Assembly: GCF_003002925.1 (NCBI RefSeq)
Contig: NZ_PVTK01000001.1
Coordinates: 806,001 to 870,000, forward strand
Length of the DNA: 64,000 nucleotides
Reading direction: 5' to 3'
Source of the DNA: Vreelandella songnenensis
Lineage (GTDB): Bacteria; Pseudomonadota; Gammaproteobacteria; Pseudomonadales; Halomonadaceae
Shown here: positions 1 to 9,482 of the stretch, in pieces
Layout: every line of letters starts with the position of its first letter
How positions within the stretch are numbered: position 1 is the first letter of the stretch
The notes under the pieces: generated by a model
Seen by the model: the letters and a program-made list of their open reading frames with translations, nothing else
Database searches by the model: none
What the model was told of the DNA's origin: nothing
Position numbers and translations under genes: made by a program

Positions 1-1619
1 AAGCTCAGGGCGCGCTTGGCCTGCGCGCCGACCCGGTGGCACTGGCCACCGAAGCCCCGCCCTCCACCGCCTCGGTGGTTGCCGACACCACGCCGTTTAC
101 CTGGCATGACGACGAGTGGGTCGCCCAGCGGGAAAAGGCGCACGCGCCCTCTCGTCCGATGAGTATTTATGAGGTGCATGCGGCCTCCTGGCGCAAGCAC
201 GGCGGCGACAACGGCGAACTTTACCGCTGGCGCGACCTTGCCGAGCACCTGATTCCCTATGTGCTCGAGCTGGGTTTCACCCATGTCGAACTGCTGCCCA
301 TCATGGAGCACCCCTTCGGCGGCTCCTGGGGCTATCAGCCGCTTGGCCAGTTTGCTCCCAGCGCCCGCTTTGGCACACCCGCCGACTTCGCCTACTTCGT
401 CGATGAGTGCCACCGCGCCGGGCTTGGCGTGATTCTTGACTGGGTGCCGGCGCATTTCCCCACCGACCCCCACGGCCTGGCACGCTTTGACGGCACCGCC
501 CTGTATGAGTACGAACACCCTTTCGAGGGGTTTCATCAGGACTGGAACACCTACATCTACAACCTGGGCCGGCGTGAAGTGCACGGCTTCATGCTGGCCT
601 CGGCGCTGCACTGGCTGAAGCACTTCCATATCGATGCGCTGCGCGTGGATGCGGTGGCCTCCATGCTCTACCGCAACTACTCGCGCAACGAAGGCGAGTG
701 GATCCCCAATCGCCACGGCGGCCAGGAGAATCTCGAGACCATCGAGTTTCTGCGCCATCTCAACGATGTGATAAGCGAAGAGGCGCCCGGCACCATCGTG
801 ATCGCCGAGGAGTCCACCGCCTGGCCGGGGGTGACTCAGCCTACCAAAGAAGGCGGGCTGGGGTTTGCCTACAAGTGGAACATGGGCTGGATGCACGACA
901 CCCTGACCTATATTGCCAAGGACCCGATCTATCGCTCCCACGCCCATCATGAGATGACCTTTCCCATGGTGTACGCGTTCTCGGAGCACTACGTGCTTCC
1001 GATTTCTCACGACGAGGTGGTACACGGCAAGGGCTCGCTGATCGGCAAGATGCCCGGCGACGAGTGGCAGCAGTTCGCCAATCTGCGCGCCTATCTGGTG
1101 CTCATGTGGTCACAGCCGGGCAAGAAGCTTCTGTTCATGGGCTGCGAGTTCGGCCAGTGGCGCGAGTGGAGCCATGACCGGGAGCTGGACTGGTCGCTGC
1201 TTGCCGAGCCGCGTCACGCCGGCATTCACCGGCTGCTGGGGGATCTCAACCGCTGCTACAAGGAGCTGCCCGCGCTGCACGAATGCGACAGCGAGCCCCA
1301 GGGCTTTACCTGGGTAGTCGGCAATGACGAAGCCAACAGCGTATTTGCCTGGCTGCGCTGGAGCGCTTCCGGCGAGCCGCTGCTGGTGGTCGCCAACCTG
1401 ACGCCCATCCCCCGCGAGGGTTACCGCCTGGGTGTGCCCCATGTCGGTAGCTGGGAAGAGCGCTTCAACAGCGACGCCGAGTGCTACGGCGGCTCCAATA
1501 TGGGCAATCTGGGGCGCTTAACGGCAAAGGATGCTCCGCTGCATGGCCAAAGCGCCAGCCTTGAACTGACGCTGCCGCCGCTGGCGGTGCTGCTGTTGCG
1601 CCCGGTAAAGGCGCCTTAA
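1..1619 (+). CDS. glgB: 1,4-alpha-glucan branching enzyme, C-terminal part (5' truncated by window edge)
   Basis: Glycogen branching enzyme of glycoside hydrolase family 13. It cuts alpha-1,4-glucan chains and re-attaches them through alpha-1,6 bonds in the cytoplasm. The open frame runs back to the window edge (first full codon at base 3), so the GTG at 36 is an internal valine. About 539 residues are visible, and the family is usually over 700 long, so the N-terminal CBM48 part lies outside. The catalytic barrel shows the nucleophile Asp in [10 protein letters not shown] (about nt 630-660), the acid/base Glu in IVIAEES (about nt 797-817) and the third Asp in [12 protein letters not shown] (about nt 1003-1038). 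The C-terminal all-beta domain ends the protein. A strong terminator follows directly, so this is the last gene of its transcript. Confidence 0.96.
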   Translation, partial: AQGALGLRADPVALATEAPPSTASVVADTTPFTWHDDEWVAQREKAHAPSRPMSIYEVHAASWRKHGGDNGELYRWRDLAEHLIPYVLELGFTHVELLPIMEHPFGGSWGYQPLGQFAPSARFGTPADFAYFVDECHRAGLGVILDWVPAHFPTDPHGLARFDGTALYEYEHPFEGFHQDWNTYIYNLGRREVHGFMLASALHWLKHFHIDALRVDAVASMLYRNYSRNEGEWIPNRHGGQENLETIEFLRHLNDVISEEAPGTIVIAEESTAWPGVTQPTKEGGLGFAYKWNMGWMHDTLTYIAKDPIYRSHAHHEMTFPMVYAFSEHYVLPISHDEVVHGKGSLIGKMPGDEWQQFANLRAYLVLMWSQPGKKLLFMGCEFGQWREWSHDRELDWSLLAEPRHAGIHRLLGDLNRCYKELPALHECDSEPQGFTWVVGNDEANSVFAWLRWSASGEPLLVVANLTPIPREGYRLGVPHVGSWEERFNSDAECYGGSNMGNLGRLTAKDAPLHGQSASLELTLPPLAVLLLRPVKAP

Positions 1620-1650
1620 CCGGCACACATGGAACCAAGACGGTAGTCAA

Positions 1651-1684
1651 AAGCTTCAGGCGCTTCAGCGCCTGAAGCTTTTTT
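1651..1684 (+). terminator. Rho-independent terminator after glgB
   Basis: A perfect 13-bp stem (AAGCTTCAGGCGC, 1651-1663) with a TTCA tetraloop pairs with 1668-1680 and is followed by TTTT. It lies 31 bases after the glgB stop. Confidence 0.9.
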
Positions 1685-1810
1685 ATTCCCCTACGGCCAA
1701 ACAAGGTGAGCTTCAATCGTCAGATTGCCAGGACGCGCCGCTGCTGTGGTGCTCAAGCAAATTAGGTAGGATGCCCGTACGTTACTATCCACTCAGGACA
1801 TTCGCTCTTC

Positions 1811-3040
1811 ATGCTCAATGGAATCTGGTTAAGCTTTTTCATCGCCGCGTTTGTCGGCGCGCTCTGGCAGTGGCTGGTGGGCGGGGATGGCGAGGTGTTT
1901 GCGCGCCTGGTGCAGTCGCTTTTCGATATGGCCAAGGTGAGCGTGGATATCATCCTGGTGCTGCTGGGCGCCATGACGCTGTGGCTGGGTTTTTTATCCA
2001 TTGCCGAGAAGGCCGGCATGATCCGGCTGCTGGGCCGGGTGCTCGATCCACTGTTTTGCCGCCTGATGCCGGAGGTGCCTCGGGGCCACCCGGCGATGGG
2101 CCTGATCAGCATGAACTTTGCGGCCAATATTCTGGGGCTGGATAACGCGGCCACGCCCATCGGGATCAAGGCGATGCACTCGCTGCAGAGCCTGAACCCG
2201 AGTAAAGAGAGCGCCAGCAACGCGCAGATCCTGTTTCTGGTGCTCAACACCTCGTCGCTGACGCTGTTGCCCGTCACCATCTTCATGTATCGCGCCCAGC
2301 AGGGCGCTTCTGACCCGACGCTCGTGTTTCTGCCCATCCTGCTTGCCACCAGCGCCTCCAGCTTCGTAGGGCTTCTGGCGGTGGCGCTGGTTCAGCGCTT
2401 GAAGCTCTGGCACCCCACGGTGCTTGCCTACTTTGCCGCGGCGGCCCTTGGCCTGGGCTTGCTGATTACCACCCTGGCCGGGCTTTCCGCCGAAGCGCTG
2501 GCCGCCGCTTCTACCCTGGTGGGTAACCTGACGCTGTTCAGCATCGTCATCCTGTTTCTGGGAGTGGGCGCCCTGCGCGGCGTCAAGGTCTACGACGCCT
2601 TTATCGAAGGCGCCAAGGAGGGCGTGAGCTTCACTCTGACGCTTCTGCCTTATCTGATCGCCATGCTGGTCGCCGTGGGCGTGCTGCGCGCCAGCGGCGT
2701 TCTGGATGCCGGGCTTGCCGGCGTGCGCTGGCTGGTGGAGGGGGTTGGATGGGATACGCGCTTCGTCGATGCACTGCCCACCGCCTTCATCAAGCCGCTT
2801 TCCGGCGGCGGTGCGCGGGCGATGATGATCGAAACCATGAACAACTTCGGCGTGGACAGCTTCCCGGGGCTTCTGGCGGCAACACTTCAGGGCAGCACCG
2901 AAACCACCTTCTATGTGCTGGCGGTCTACTTCGGCGCGGTGGGCATCACCCGCATTCGCCACGGCTTGGGGTGTGCACTGATCGCCGACGCCGCGGGTAT
3001 CCTCACGGCAATCGGCGTGTGCTACTGGTTCTTCGGTTAG
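1811..3040 (+). CDS. Nucleoside-recognition (Gate) domain membrane protein, fused SpmA/SpmB type
   Basis: A 409-residue polytopic membrane protein. Two Gate-type halves can be seen, resembling SpmA at the N-terminus (FAANILGLDNAATPIGIKAM near residue 105) and SpmB at the C-terminus (LPTAFIKPLSGGGARAMM near 325, then GSTETTFYVLAVYFG). Such single-chain fusions occur in many non-sporulating Gram-negatives. The substrate is unknown, and export or transport of a small metabolite is a guess. It is transcribed alone, after the glgB terminator, and ends 4 bases before the convergent serine hydrolase. The ATG start lacks a good Shine-Dalgarno at ideal spacing (AGGA about 13 bases upstream). The transmembrane pattern begins right after it. 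Confidence 0.82.
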   Translation: MLNGIWLSFFIAAFVGALWQWLVGGDGEVFARLVQSLFDMAKVSVDIILVLLGAMTLWLGFLSIAEKAGMIRLLGRVLDPLFCRLMPEVPRGHPAMGLISMNFAANILGLDNAATPIGIKAMHSLQSLNPSKESASNAQILFLVLNTSSLTLLPVTIFMYRAQQGASDPTLVFLPILLATSASSFVGLLAVALVQRLKLWHPTVLAYFAAAALGLGLLITTLAGLSAEALAAASTLVGNLTLFSIVILFLGVGALRGVKVYDAFIEGAKEGVSFTLTLLPYLIAMLVAVGVLRASGVLDAGLAGVRWLVEGVGWDTRFVDALPTAFIKPLSGGGARAMMIETMNNFGVDSFPGLLAATLQGSTETTFYVLAVYFGAVGITRIRHGLGCALIADAAGILTAIGVCYWFFG

Positions 3041-3044
3041 GCGC

Positions 3045-4238
3045 TTATCGGCTTTCGCCCGCCAGGTGGTCGCTCAGGGCGTGGAAGAACTGGGTGACCG
3101 GGACGATCTCGAAGGCTTCGGCCTTGGGCTGGGCGCCGGTCATGGCAATCACCATGTCGTTGTCCGGGTCGATGAACACCCACTGGCCAAATATCCCTAC
3201 CGCGGAGAACGCGCCCTCGCCTTCCGGCCACCAGGAGTAGCCGTACTCGATCTCTTCGCCGCCAATCTCGTGGGGGCGGGCCGATTCCGCCACCCAGCCT
3301 TCGGGCAGCACGTTGGGCTCGTTATATTCATCCAGCACGAACTGCCCGAACCGGGCATAGTCCTTGAGCGTGATCAACAGCCCGCTGCCGCCGATTTCCT
3401 GGCCATCTTCGCTGTCCAGCCACCACCTGGCGTCCGTCTCCATGCCGTAGCCTGACCAGATCTTCTCGGACAGGTACTCGGAGGCACTCTTGCCCACCGC
3501 ACCGTTGATGATCGCCGAGAGCAGCTGGGTTTCGCCGGTGCTGTAGTTCCACACCTCGCCAGGCTCACCGGCGCGCTCCAGCCCGCCCATGAATTCAAGC
3601 AGTGCACCTGGGCGCTGCTCAAGCTGCACTTCGAGCATCTGACGGCGCTGGGAGTCCGGGTCGGCGTAGGTTTCATCCCAGGCAACGCCGGAGGCCATCA
3701 GCAGAATCTGCTCGACGCTGACGTCGTCGTACACGCTACCCTCGAGTTCGGGCACGTATTTGCTGACAGCGTCATCAAGGCTTTCGATATGGCCGTCGTT
3801 GAGCGCAGCGCCGATCAGCGTCGACGAGATCGACTTGGCGATCGACATCGACATCCAGGGCGTGTCTGCCGTGTTACCCAAGGCGTACTGCTCGAACACC
3901 ACGTCGTTGTCGTGCACCGCCATCAGGCCGCTCACCCGGTTGAGCGCCATGAAGTCGTAAATATCGTAGGTCACGCCTTCATGGGTGAGCGAGAAATCCT
4001 CGAGCGAGGCGTCGCGCGAGCCGAACGCGTGCGGGGCGCTTGCCGCCTTCACCGTGCGGGTCGGGAAGAGCCGGTCGATATGGCGGGAAAGCTCGACCTG
4101 CTCATCGGGCATCATGCGCCCGCTGTAGAGCTTGCGCACCTCCAGCTGGCTCTGCTCGGCGCTCTGGGCCAACGTGGCGGTGGAGACGAGGGTCAGCGCC
4201 GCCGCCATCAAGGGCGAGCGATAGGTCATCGAAGTCAT
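3045..4238 (-). CDS. Secreted serine hydrolase, beta-lactamase/NylB-like fold
   Basis: A 397-residue protein of the beta-lactamase-related (class C / family VIII esterase / 6-aminohexanoate-dimer hydrolase) superfamily. The SxxK active site is S132-I-A-K135 (WMSMSIAKS). The second motif is Y232-S-T (WNYSTGET) instead of the classic YxN, which points away from a true class C beta-lactamase and towards esterase or amidase activity. The first ~25 residues form a signal peptide ending ALA/TLA-Q. The start at 4238 has GGGA at good spacing. An in-frame start 39 bases further upstream would place extra residues before the signal peptide. The natural substrate cannot be read from the sequence. It is a single-gene unit between convergent 1811-3040 and the OsmC-YcaO gene. 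Confidence 0.85.
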   Translation of the reverse strand: MTSMTYRSPLMAAALTLVSTATLAQSAEQSQLEVRKLYSGRMMPDEQVELSRHIDRLFPTRTVKAASAPHAFGSRDASLEDFSLTHEGVTYDIYDFMALNRVSGLMAVHDNDVVFEQYALGNTADTPWMSMSIAKSISSTLIGAALNDGHIESLDDAVSKYVPELEGSVYDDVSVEQILLMASGVAWDETYADPDSQRRQMLEVQLEQRPGALLEFMGGLERAGEPGEVWNYSTGETQLLSAIINGAVGKSASEYLSEKIWSGYGMETDARWWLDSEDGQEIGGSGLLITLKDYARFGQFVLDEYNEPNVLPEGWVAESARPHEIGGEEIEYGYSWWPEGEGAFSAVGIFGQWVFIDPDNDMVIAMTGAQPKAEAFEIVPVTQFFHALSDHLAGESR

Positions 4239-4286
4239 GGCATTCCCGTTAAACAAGTGAACATTGAACACAATCAAACGCCGAAC

Positions 4287-6467
4287 TTACTCGGCGCGAG
4301 CCGCGCGCGCCGCGTGAAGCTTCTTGTAGCTCTCGATCAGACGCTGGTGGCGCTCCAGACCGTCGAGCTGCATGTTGGTGGGCGTCAGCCCAAAAAAGCG
4401 CACGCTGCCCTCCACCGAGCCCACGACCGCCGCCATGGTCTCTTCACCGAACATGCGCTGGAAGTTGGGCAGGTAGTCGTCGATTTCCAGCTCGTCGTCG
4501 AGCGCGATTTCAAGCACCGCGTTCACCGCCTGGTAGTAAAGGCCGCGCTCGACGGTGTTGTCGTTGTACTGCAAGAACATCTGCACGCAGTCCAGCGCTT
4601 CCTCTAAACGGCCAAGCGCCAGGTAGATCAAAAGCTTGAGTTCCAGGATGGTGAGCTGGCCCCAGACGGTGTTCTCGTCGAACTCGATGCCGATCAACGT
4701 GATGATATCGGCGTGGTCGTCCATCTGGCTCTCCTCCAGACGCTCGACCAGATCGAGAAGCTGGTCGTCCTCCAGGCGGTGCAGGTTGAGGATATCCGCG
4801 CGGTAATCCAGCGCTTTGTTGGTGTTGTCCCAGATCAGGTCCTCGATCGGGTACACCTCGGAGTAGCCCGGCACCAGGATACGGCACACCGGCGCGCCGA
4901 GATCCTCGTGGACCGCCATGTACACCTCGGCCCCCAGCTCTTCAAAAATGCCGAACAGCGTGTCAGCCTCCTCCTGGTTGGTGCCGGAGAAGTCCCACTC
5001 GCTGAACTCGAAATCCGCCTTGGCGCTGAAGAAGCGCCAGGAGACCACGCCTACCGAGTCGATGAAGTGCTCGACGAAGTTGTTGGGCTCGGACACCGTC
5101 TGCGAGTTGAAAGTGGGTAGCGGCAAATCGTTCAGGCCCTCGAAGCTACGCCCCTGTAATAGCTCGGTCAGGCTGCGCTCCAGCGCCACCTCGAAACTCG
5201 GGTGGGCGCCGAAGGAGGCAAACACCCCGCCGGTGCGCGGGTTCATCAACGTCACGCACATCACCGGGAACTGCCCGCCCATGGAGGCATCCTTTACCAG
5301 CACCGGAAAACCCTGGGCCTCCAGCGCCTTGATGCCCTCGACGATACTGGGGTACTTCGCCAGCACATCCGCCGGTACGTCCGGAAGCGAAAGCTCCTGC
5401 TCCAGAATCTCGCGCTTCACCGCTCGCTCGAAAATCTCGGAAAGGCACTGCACTTGGGCTTCCACCAGGGTGTTGCCTGCGCTCATGCCGTTGCTCAGAA
5501 ACAGGTTCTCGATCAGATTCGAGGGGAAGTAGACCGTCTCGCCATCGGATTGGCGCACAAAGGGCAGCGAGACGATGCCGCGGGCCTCGTTACCGGAGTT
5601 GGTATCGATCAGATTCGAGCCTGAAAGCTCGCCTTCCGGGTTGTAGATCGCAAGACAATGCTCGTCGAGAATCTCTTCGGGCAGCTCATCGTTGGGCCCT
5701 GGCTTGAACCACTTCTCGTTCGGGTAGTGCACGAAGTCGCTTCCCGCGATCTCTTCGCCGAAGAACTGGTCGTTGTAGAAGAAGTTGCAGGAGAGGCGCT
5801 CGATGAACTCGCCAAGCGCCGAACACAGCGCGCTCTCCTTGGTGGCGCCCTTACCGTTGGTAAAGCACATGGGCGACGCCGCATCGCGAATATGCAGCGA
5901 CCACACATGGGGCACGATATTGCGCCAGGAGGCGATCTCGATCTTCATGCCGAGGCCCGCCAGAATCGCGCTCATGTTGGCGATGGTCTCCTCCAACGGC
6001 GCATCCTTGCCTTCGATGTAGGTGCTGCCACCGTCCGGGGCGCCCATCAGCAGCGCCTGGGCGTCCTCATCGATGTTTTCCACTGTCTCGATCTGAAACT
6101 CCGGGCCGGTCTGCACCACCTTCTTGACTGTGCAGCGGTCAATGGAGCGCAGGATGCCCTGGCGATCCTTCTCGGAGATATCGTCGGGTAGCTCCACCTG
6201 AATCTTGAAGATCTGCTTGTAACGGTCTTCCGGGTCGACGATGTTGTTCTGGGACAGACGGATATTCTCGGTGGGAATATCCCGCGCGTTGCAGTACACC
6301 TTCACGAAGTAGGCCGCGCACATGGCCGATGAGGCCAGGAAGTAGTCGAACGGGCCGGGGGCGGAGCCGTCACCCTTGTAGCGGATCGGCTGGTCGGAGA
6401 TGACCGTGAAGTCGTCGAACTTGGCCTCCAGGCGGAGGTTGTCGAGATAGTTGACCTTGATTTCCAT
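4287..6467 (-). CDS. OsmC domain-YcaO domain fusion protein
   Basis: A 726-residue two-part cytoplasmic protein. Residues 1-140 are an OsmC-like peroxiredoxin fold with the usual cysteine pair, C50 in SSAMCAAYFV and C112 in IDRCTVKK. Residues from about 160 to the end are a YcaO domain followed by a helical tail like that of E. coli YcaO, which assists RimO in beta-methylthiolation of ribosomal protein S12. YcaO enzymes activate amide backbones with ATP. I see no neighbouring precursor peptide, dehydrogenase or RimO, so a peptide natural-product cluster is not supported. The start at 6467 was chosen because MEIKVNYLDN matches OsmC N-termini. An earlier ATG at 6518 adds 17 unlikely residues. 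It forms a single-gene unit. Confidence 0.88.
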   Translation of the reverse strand: MEIKVNYLDNLRLEAKFDDFTVISDQPIRYKGDGSAPGPFDYFLASSAMCAAYFVKVYCNARDIPTENIRLSQNNIVDPEDRYKQIFKIQVELPDDISEKDRQGILRSIDRCTVKKVVQTGPEFQIETVENIDEDAQALLMGAPDGGSTYIEGKDAPLEETIANMSAILAGLGMKIEIASWRNIVPHVWSLHIRDAASPMCFTNGKGATKESALCSALGEFIERLSCNFFYNDQFFGEEIAGSDFVHYPNEKWFKPGPNDELPEEILDEHCLAIYNPEGELSGSNLIDTNSGNEARGIVSLPFVRQSDGETVYFPSNLIENLFLSNGMSAGNTLVEAQVQCLSEIFERAVKREILEQELSLPDVPADVLAKYPSIVEGIKALEAQGFPVLVKDASMGGQFPVMCVTLMNPRTGGVFASFGAHPSFEVALERSLTELLQGRSFEGLNDLPLPTFNSQTVSEPNNFVEHFIDSVGVVSWRFFSAKADFEFSEWDFSGTNQEEADTLFGIFEELGAEVYMAVHEDLGAPVCRILVPGYSEVYPIEDLIWDNTNKALDYRADILNLHRLEDDQLLDLVERLEESQMDDHADIITLIGIEFDENTVWGQLTILELKLLIYLALGRLEEALDCVQMFLQYNDNTVERGLYYQAVNAVLEIALDDELEIDDYLPNFQRMFGEETMAAVVGSVEGSVRFFGLTPTNMQLDGLERHQRLIESYKKLHAARAARAE

Positions 6468-6583
6468 AAAGCGGGCATCCGGAGTAATGAGTGTGCCTTG
6501 CCCTTTCCTGCCGGGCACCGGGCGAATTGCCGCCCATTATCCAGTTTTTCACCCGCTTCGTCTTGGGCAGTTTCCCGAATCGT

Positions 6584-7468
6584 CTAACCGGCGTCGCCTA
6601 GAAACGTAAGCGCCTGTTCCAGCAGTATCTCGGGGATTTCCTCGGCGATGTAGTGGCCGCAGGGTAGCGCCCTGCCGTCGACGTGAGTGGCTACCTTGCG
6701 CCATTCGGCCAGGGCATCGAAGCAGGCTTCGATGGCGCCTTCGGCACCCCACATCACTTTCAGCGGGCAGGTGAGCTTTACGCCGGCGTCGATATCTGCC
6801 TGATCATGCACCAGATCAATCGTGGCGCTGGCGCGGTAGTCGCCGCAGATGCCGGTCGCGGTGCCGGGCAGCGTCAGGCAGCGCTCGTACTCCGCCAGGG
6901 CTTCTTGTGTGAACGGCGCCATCCCCGCACTGCGCGCCCCCATCACGCTTTTCAGGTACTGGGCGGGGTCGCTATTGATCAGCATTTCCGGCAGCGGTTG
7001 AGGGCGAATCAGAAAGAACCAGTGCCAGTAGCTGCGTGCAAAGGCCTCGGTGGTGCCGCGATACATGGCAAGAGTGGGCGCAATATCCAGAAGCACCATG
7101 CGCTCGACGCGCTCGGCGTAATCCACTCCCAGCCGGTGGGCCACTCGCGCGCCGCGATCATGGGCCAGCACCTTGAAGCGCGCAAAGCCAAGCTCTCCCA
7201 TCAGCTCGGCCATGTCGGCGGCCATGGTGCGCTTGGAATAGGTCAGGTGCTCGGAATCATCGTCGGGTTTGGCGCTGTCGCCGTAGCCGCGCAGGTCGGC
7301 AGCAATCACGGTGAAGTGCCGGGCAAGTGTTTCCGCGACCTTGTGCCAGATAACGTGGGTCTGCGGGTGGCCATGAAGCAGCAGTAGCGCGGGGCCGCTG
7401 CCGCCCATACGAAAGGCGATCTCGACGCCGTTGACGTGGCGGGTGTGTTTTTCATAGCCGGTAAACAT
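6584..7468 (-). CDS. Alpha/beta hydrolase, fluoroacetate/haloacetate dehalogenase type
   Basis: A 294-residue alpha/beta hydrolase with an aspartate nucleophile. The full fluoroacetate dehalogenase set is recognisable in order: D104-R105 and R108 (AHDRGARVAH), the second Asp D128 (LLDIAPT), the halide pocket H149-W150 (YWHWFF) and Y211 (CGDYRAS), and catalytic H272 (PCGHYIAEE). The spacing closely follows the known enzyme (D110, R111, R114, D134, H155, W156, Y219, H280). It may remove halide from short 2-haloacids, giving glycolate from haloacetates. Relatives with the same residues can be epoxide hydrolases or esterases. AGGAG precedes the ATG. It lies 38 bases downstream of the TetR gene on the same strand and may share its transcript. 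Confidence 0.78.
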   Translation of the reverse strand: MFTGYEKHTRHVNGVEIAFRMGGSGPALLLLHGHPQTHVIWHKVAETLARHFTVIAADLRGYGDSAKPDDDSEHLTYSKRTMAADMAELMGELGFARFKVLAHDRGARVAHRLGVDYAERVERMVLLDIAPTLAMYRGTTEAFARSYWHWFFLIRPQPLPEMLINSDPAQYLKSVMGARSAGMAPFTQEALAEYERCLTLPGTATGICGDYRASATIDLVHDQADIDAGVKLTCPLKVMWGAEGAIEACFDALAEWRKVATHVDGRALPCGHYIAEEIPEILLEQALTFLGDAG

Positions 7469-7506
7469 GGCGAACTCCTGGCCGGAAACGGATCAACGCA
7501 AGCCGC

Positions 7507-8100
7507 TCAGCCGGCCGGCGGGGTCAGCACCTGCTTGAACAGCAGGCTCTCGAATACTTCCATGGGCGCGGCTGATTTCAGCGTCTTGGCGCGCAGTATG
7601 GCCCCTTCCCAACCGGAAAGAATGAAGCTTGCCAACTGCTGGGGATCGAGCGTGGAGGTGATGGCGCCTTGCGCCTGGGCGGCGCTCAAGCAGTGGGCAA
7701 AGCGGGTTTCCCAGCGCTGGAACGCGTGGTTGAGCGCCTGGCGAAAGCGGTCGCTTTGCCCGGCAAGCTCCTGGCCCAGGTTGCCGATCAGGCAGCCGGT
7801 GGCGTGGTCGTGCTCGCCCATATGCGCACGGCCGGCAGCAAAATAGCGCTTCAGGCGCTCGAGCGGAGGCGTCATCGGATCTTCGAGCAGTACGACCAGG
7901 CTTGCATCGTAGTCGTTGGCAAACCGCTCGATCACCGCCAGCCCAAAGTCCTCTTTACTGGAAAAATAGTGGTAAAACGAGCCTTTCGGCACGCCGCAGG
8001 CGTTAAGTACGGCGTTGATGCCCGTGGCGTTGTACCCTTGCTGGGTAATCAGTTCGGCACCAGTATCAATCAACTTATCGCGGGTGGCGGTGTTTTTCAT
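7507..8100 (-). CDS. TetR/AcrR family transcriptional regulator
   Basis: A 197-residue repressor. The N-terminal helix-turn-helix is typical (KLIDTGAELITQQGYNATG followed by CGVPKGSFYHYFSSKEDF, residues 10-50). The C-terminal ligand domain is variable and resembles TetR_C groups that control reductases and pumps. The gene is divergent from the RND adaptor gene across 173 bases holding a perfect ATGCTAGCAT palindrome, so it may repress itself and the efflux operon. The hydrolase gene lies downstream on the same strand and is an alternative target. No good ribosome binding site precedes the ATG. Confidence 0.88.
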   Translation of the reverse strand: MKNTATRDKLIDTGAELITQQGYNATGINAVLNACGVPKGSFYHYFSSKEDFGLAVIERFANDYDASLVVLLEDPMTPPLERLKRYFAAGRAHMGEHDHATGCLIGNLGQELAGQSDRFRQALNHAFQRWETRFAHCLSAAQAQGAITSTLDPQQLASFILSGWEGAILRAKTLKSAAPMEVFESLLFKQVLTPPAG

Positions 8101-8202
8101 ACGTTTACACGGGACTCGTCGGTCGGCGGTTATTTATTGGACTGGCGAAGGCTTGCACGCTCTTTTCATAATGCTTGCCTAATCGCTGCGAACCAATGCG
8201 TG

Positions 8203-8212
8203 ATGCTAGCAT
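8203..8212. promoter_or_regulatory. Candidate TetR operator between the tetR gene and the RND operon
   Basis: Perfect 10-bp palindrome ATGCTAGCAT inside the divergent 173-base control region, 62 bases before the adaptor start. It is the clearest dyad in the region. Assignment to the adjacent TetR protein is by position only. Confidence 0.35.
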
Positions 8213-8273
8213 GATACGCTTCTTTTACCGGAATTTTCGCTGCTTCCCTTTTTGCTCTCACAACGGATAACCC

Positions 8274-9482
8274 GTGTTGATGAAATCTATTGAATCTTCG
8301 CCTTCGGCTCAACGGGGCCGAGTCCGTCTAGGCGGCGTGGCCGCCCTGCTGGTGGTAGTGGTCGGCCTGGCCTGCGCCTGGTGGATCATCACCCAGCCGC
8401 CGCGTATCGAGCGCCGCCCGCCGCCGGTTCCGACGCCGCCGGTGGTAGATGTCATCACACTCGAACAGCGCCCCCAATCACCCATCCTGAGCGGTTTTGG
8501 CCGGGTCGAGGCCGAGCAGCAGGCGATGCTGGCAAGCCGGGTCGCGGGCCAGCTCGAACGCTTCGGCGATGGCGTCCTGCCGGGTCAGGTAGTCGAGCAA
8601 GGCGCGCCGGTCGCCTATATCGACCAGGCCGATCTGCGCCTGGCCCTTGAAGACGCCGAAGCCCAGCTACGCAACGCCGAAGCGCAGCTGGCCCTGGAGA
8701 ACGCCGAGCAGCAGCGCGCGCGCAGCGAGTACGAGTCGTTCGGCCGCCAGCTCTCCGCCGAGCGGCGCGCGCTGGTACTGCGCGAGCCGCAGCTGCGCCA
8801 GGCTCAGGCCCAGCTTACCCAGGCCCGGGTCATTCGCGACCAGGCGGCGCTGAATCTCGAGCGGGCAACGCTGACCGCGCCCTGGAAAGCAATGGTGCAG
8901 GAGCGCCTGGTAGGCGCCGGCAGCCTGCTGAGCCTGGGTACAGAGCTTTTGAGCCTGGTAGGCGTCGAACAGTTCTGGGTGCGCGCGTCGCTGCCCGGCG
9001 ATGCGCTTGAGTGGCTGGAGCCCGGAAGTTTGGTCACGCTCACCAGCCGCGGCTGGCCGGATGGAGCGAGTCGCGAGGGCACCCTGGTATCGATTCTGCC
9101 CAACCTGGAAGAGAGCGGGCTTCAGGCGCAGCTACTGATTGCCGTGAACGACCCACTGGCGCTGGAAAGCGACGGCCCGGCACTGCGCCTGGGCGATGTG
9201 ATGCGAGTGGCGTTTGAAACCCAGGCCCAGGAAGACCTGATCGCCCTGCCCTCGGCGGCCCTGCGTCCCGGCGAGCGCGTCTGGTGGGTGGATGACGAGG
9301 ACCGCCTGCACAGCACCACGGTAACGCTTGCCTACCGCGGCGAAGACGAAGCGCTGGTGCGCAGCGGCCTGGAAGCCGGCCAGCGGGTAGTGACCTCAGG
9401 GCTTGCCCAACCCCGCGAAGGCCAACAGATTCGCGTGCGCACGCGCGGCGACACGCCGGCAAGCGATAGGGAGAACAACTGA
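8274..9482 (+). CDS. RND efflux periplasmic adaptor (membrane fusion protein)
   Basis: A 402-residue periplasmic adaptor linking an inner-membrane RND pump to an outer-membrane channel. An N-terminal membrane anchor (about residues 20-42) is followed by a proline-rich stretch, a barrel-sandwich half (PILSGFGRVEAEQQAMLASR), a long helical hairpin with repeated Ala/Gln/Glu pattern (about 115-200, AEAQLRNAEAQLALENAEQQ), the second lipoyl half (RATLTAPWKAMVQERLVGAG) and beta-barrel domains. The start is GTG at 8274 (GGAT 6-9 bases before); an in-frame ATG at 8280 is also possible. The stop overlaps the pump start (TGATG). No outer-membrane TolC-type gene is present, so the pump must borrow one. 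Confidence 0.92.
   Translation: MLMKSIESSPSAQRGRVRLGGVAALLVVVVGLACAWWIITQPPRIERRPPPVPTPPVVDVITLEQRPQSPILSGFGRVEAEQQAMLASRVAGQLERFGDGVLPGQVVEQGAPVAYIDQADLRLALEDAEAQLRNAEAQLALENAEQQRARSEYESFGRQLSAERRALVLREPQLRQAQAQLTQARVIRDQAALNLERATLTAPWKAMVQERLVGAGSLLSLGTELLSLVGVEQFWVRASLPGDALEWLEPGSLVTLTSRGWPDGASREGTLVSILPNLEESGLQAQLLIAVNDPLALESDGPALRLGDVMRVAFETQAQEDLIALPSAALRPGERVWWVDDEDRLHSTTVTLAYRGEDEALVRSGLEAGQRVVTSGLAQPREGQQIRVRTRGDTPASDRENN

Noticed and set aside
36..38. GTG as start of the first gene
   Set aside because: The frame is open to base 3 and the residues before it fit GlgB; the gene is cut by the window edge.
3591..3598. TGAATTCA inside the serine hydrolase gene
   Set aside because: Inside a coding sequence and far from the FCD regulator; treated as chance.
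3045..4238. Class C beta-lactamase (AmpC)
   Set aside because: Second motif is YST instead of YxN and no clear KTG triad motif is visible; a general serine hydrolase is more likely.
4287..6467. Peptide natural-product (azoline) cluster around YcaO
   Set aside because: No precursor peptide, dehydrogenase, partner cyclodehydratase or exporter is adjacent; the protein fits the OsmC-YcaO housekeeping group.
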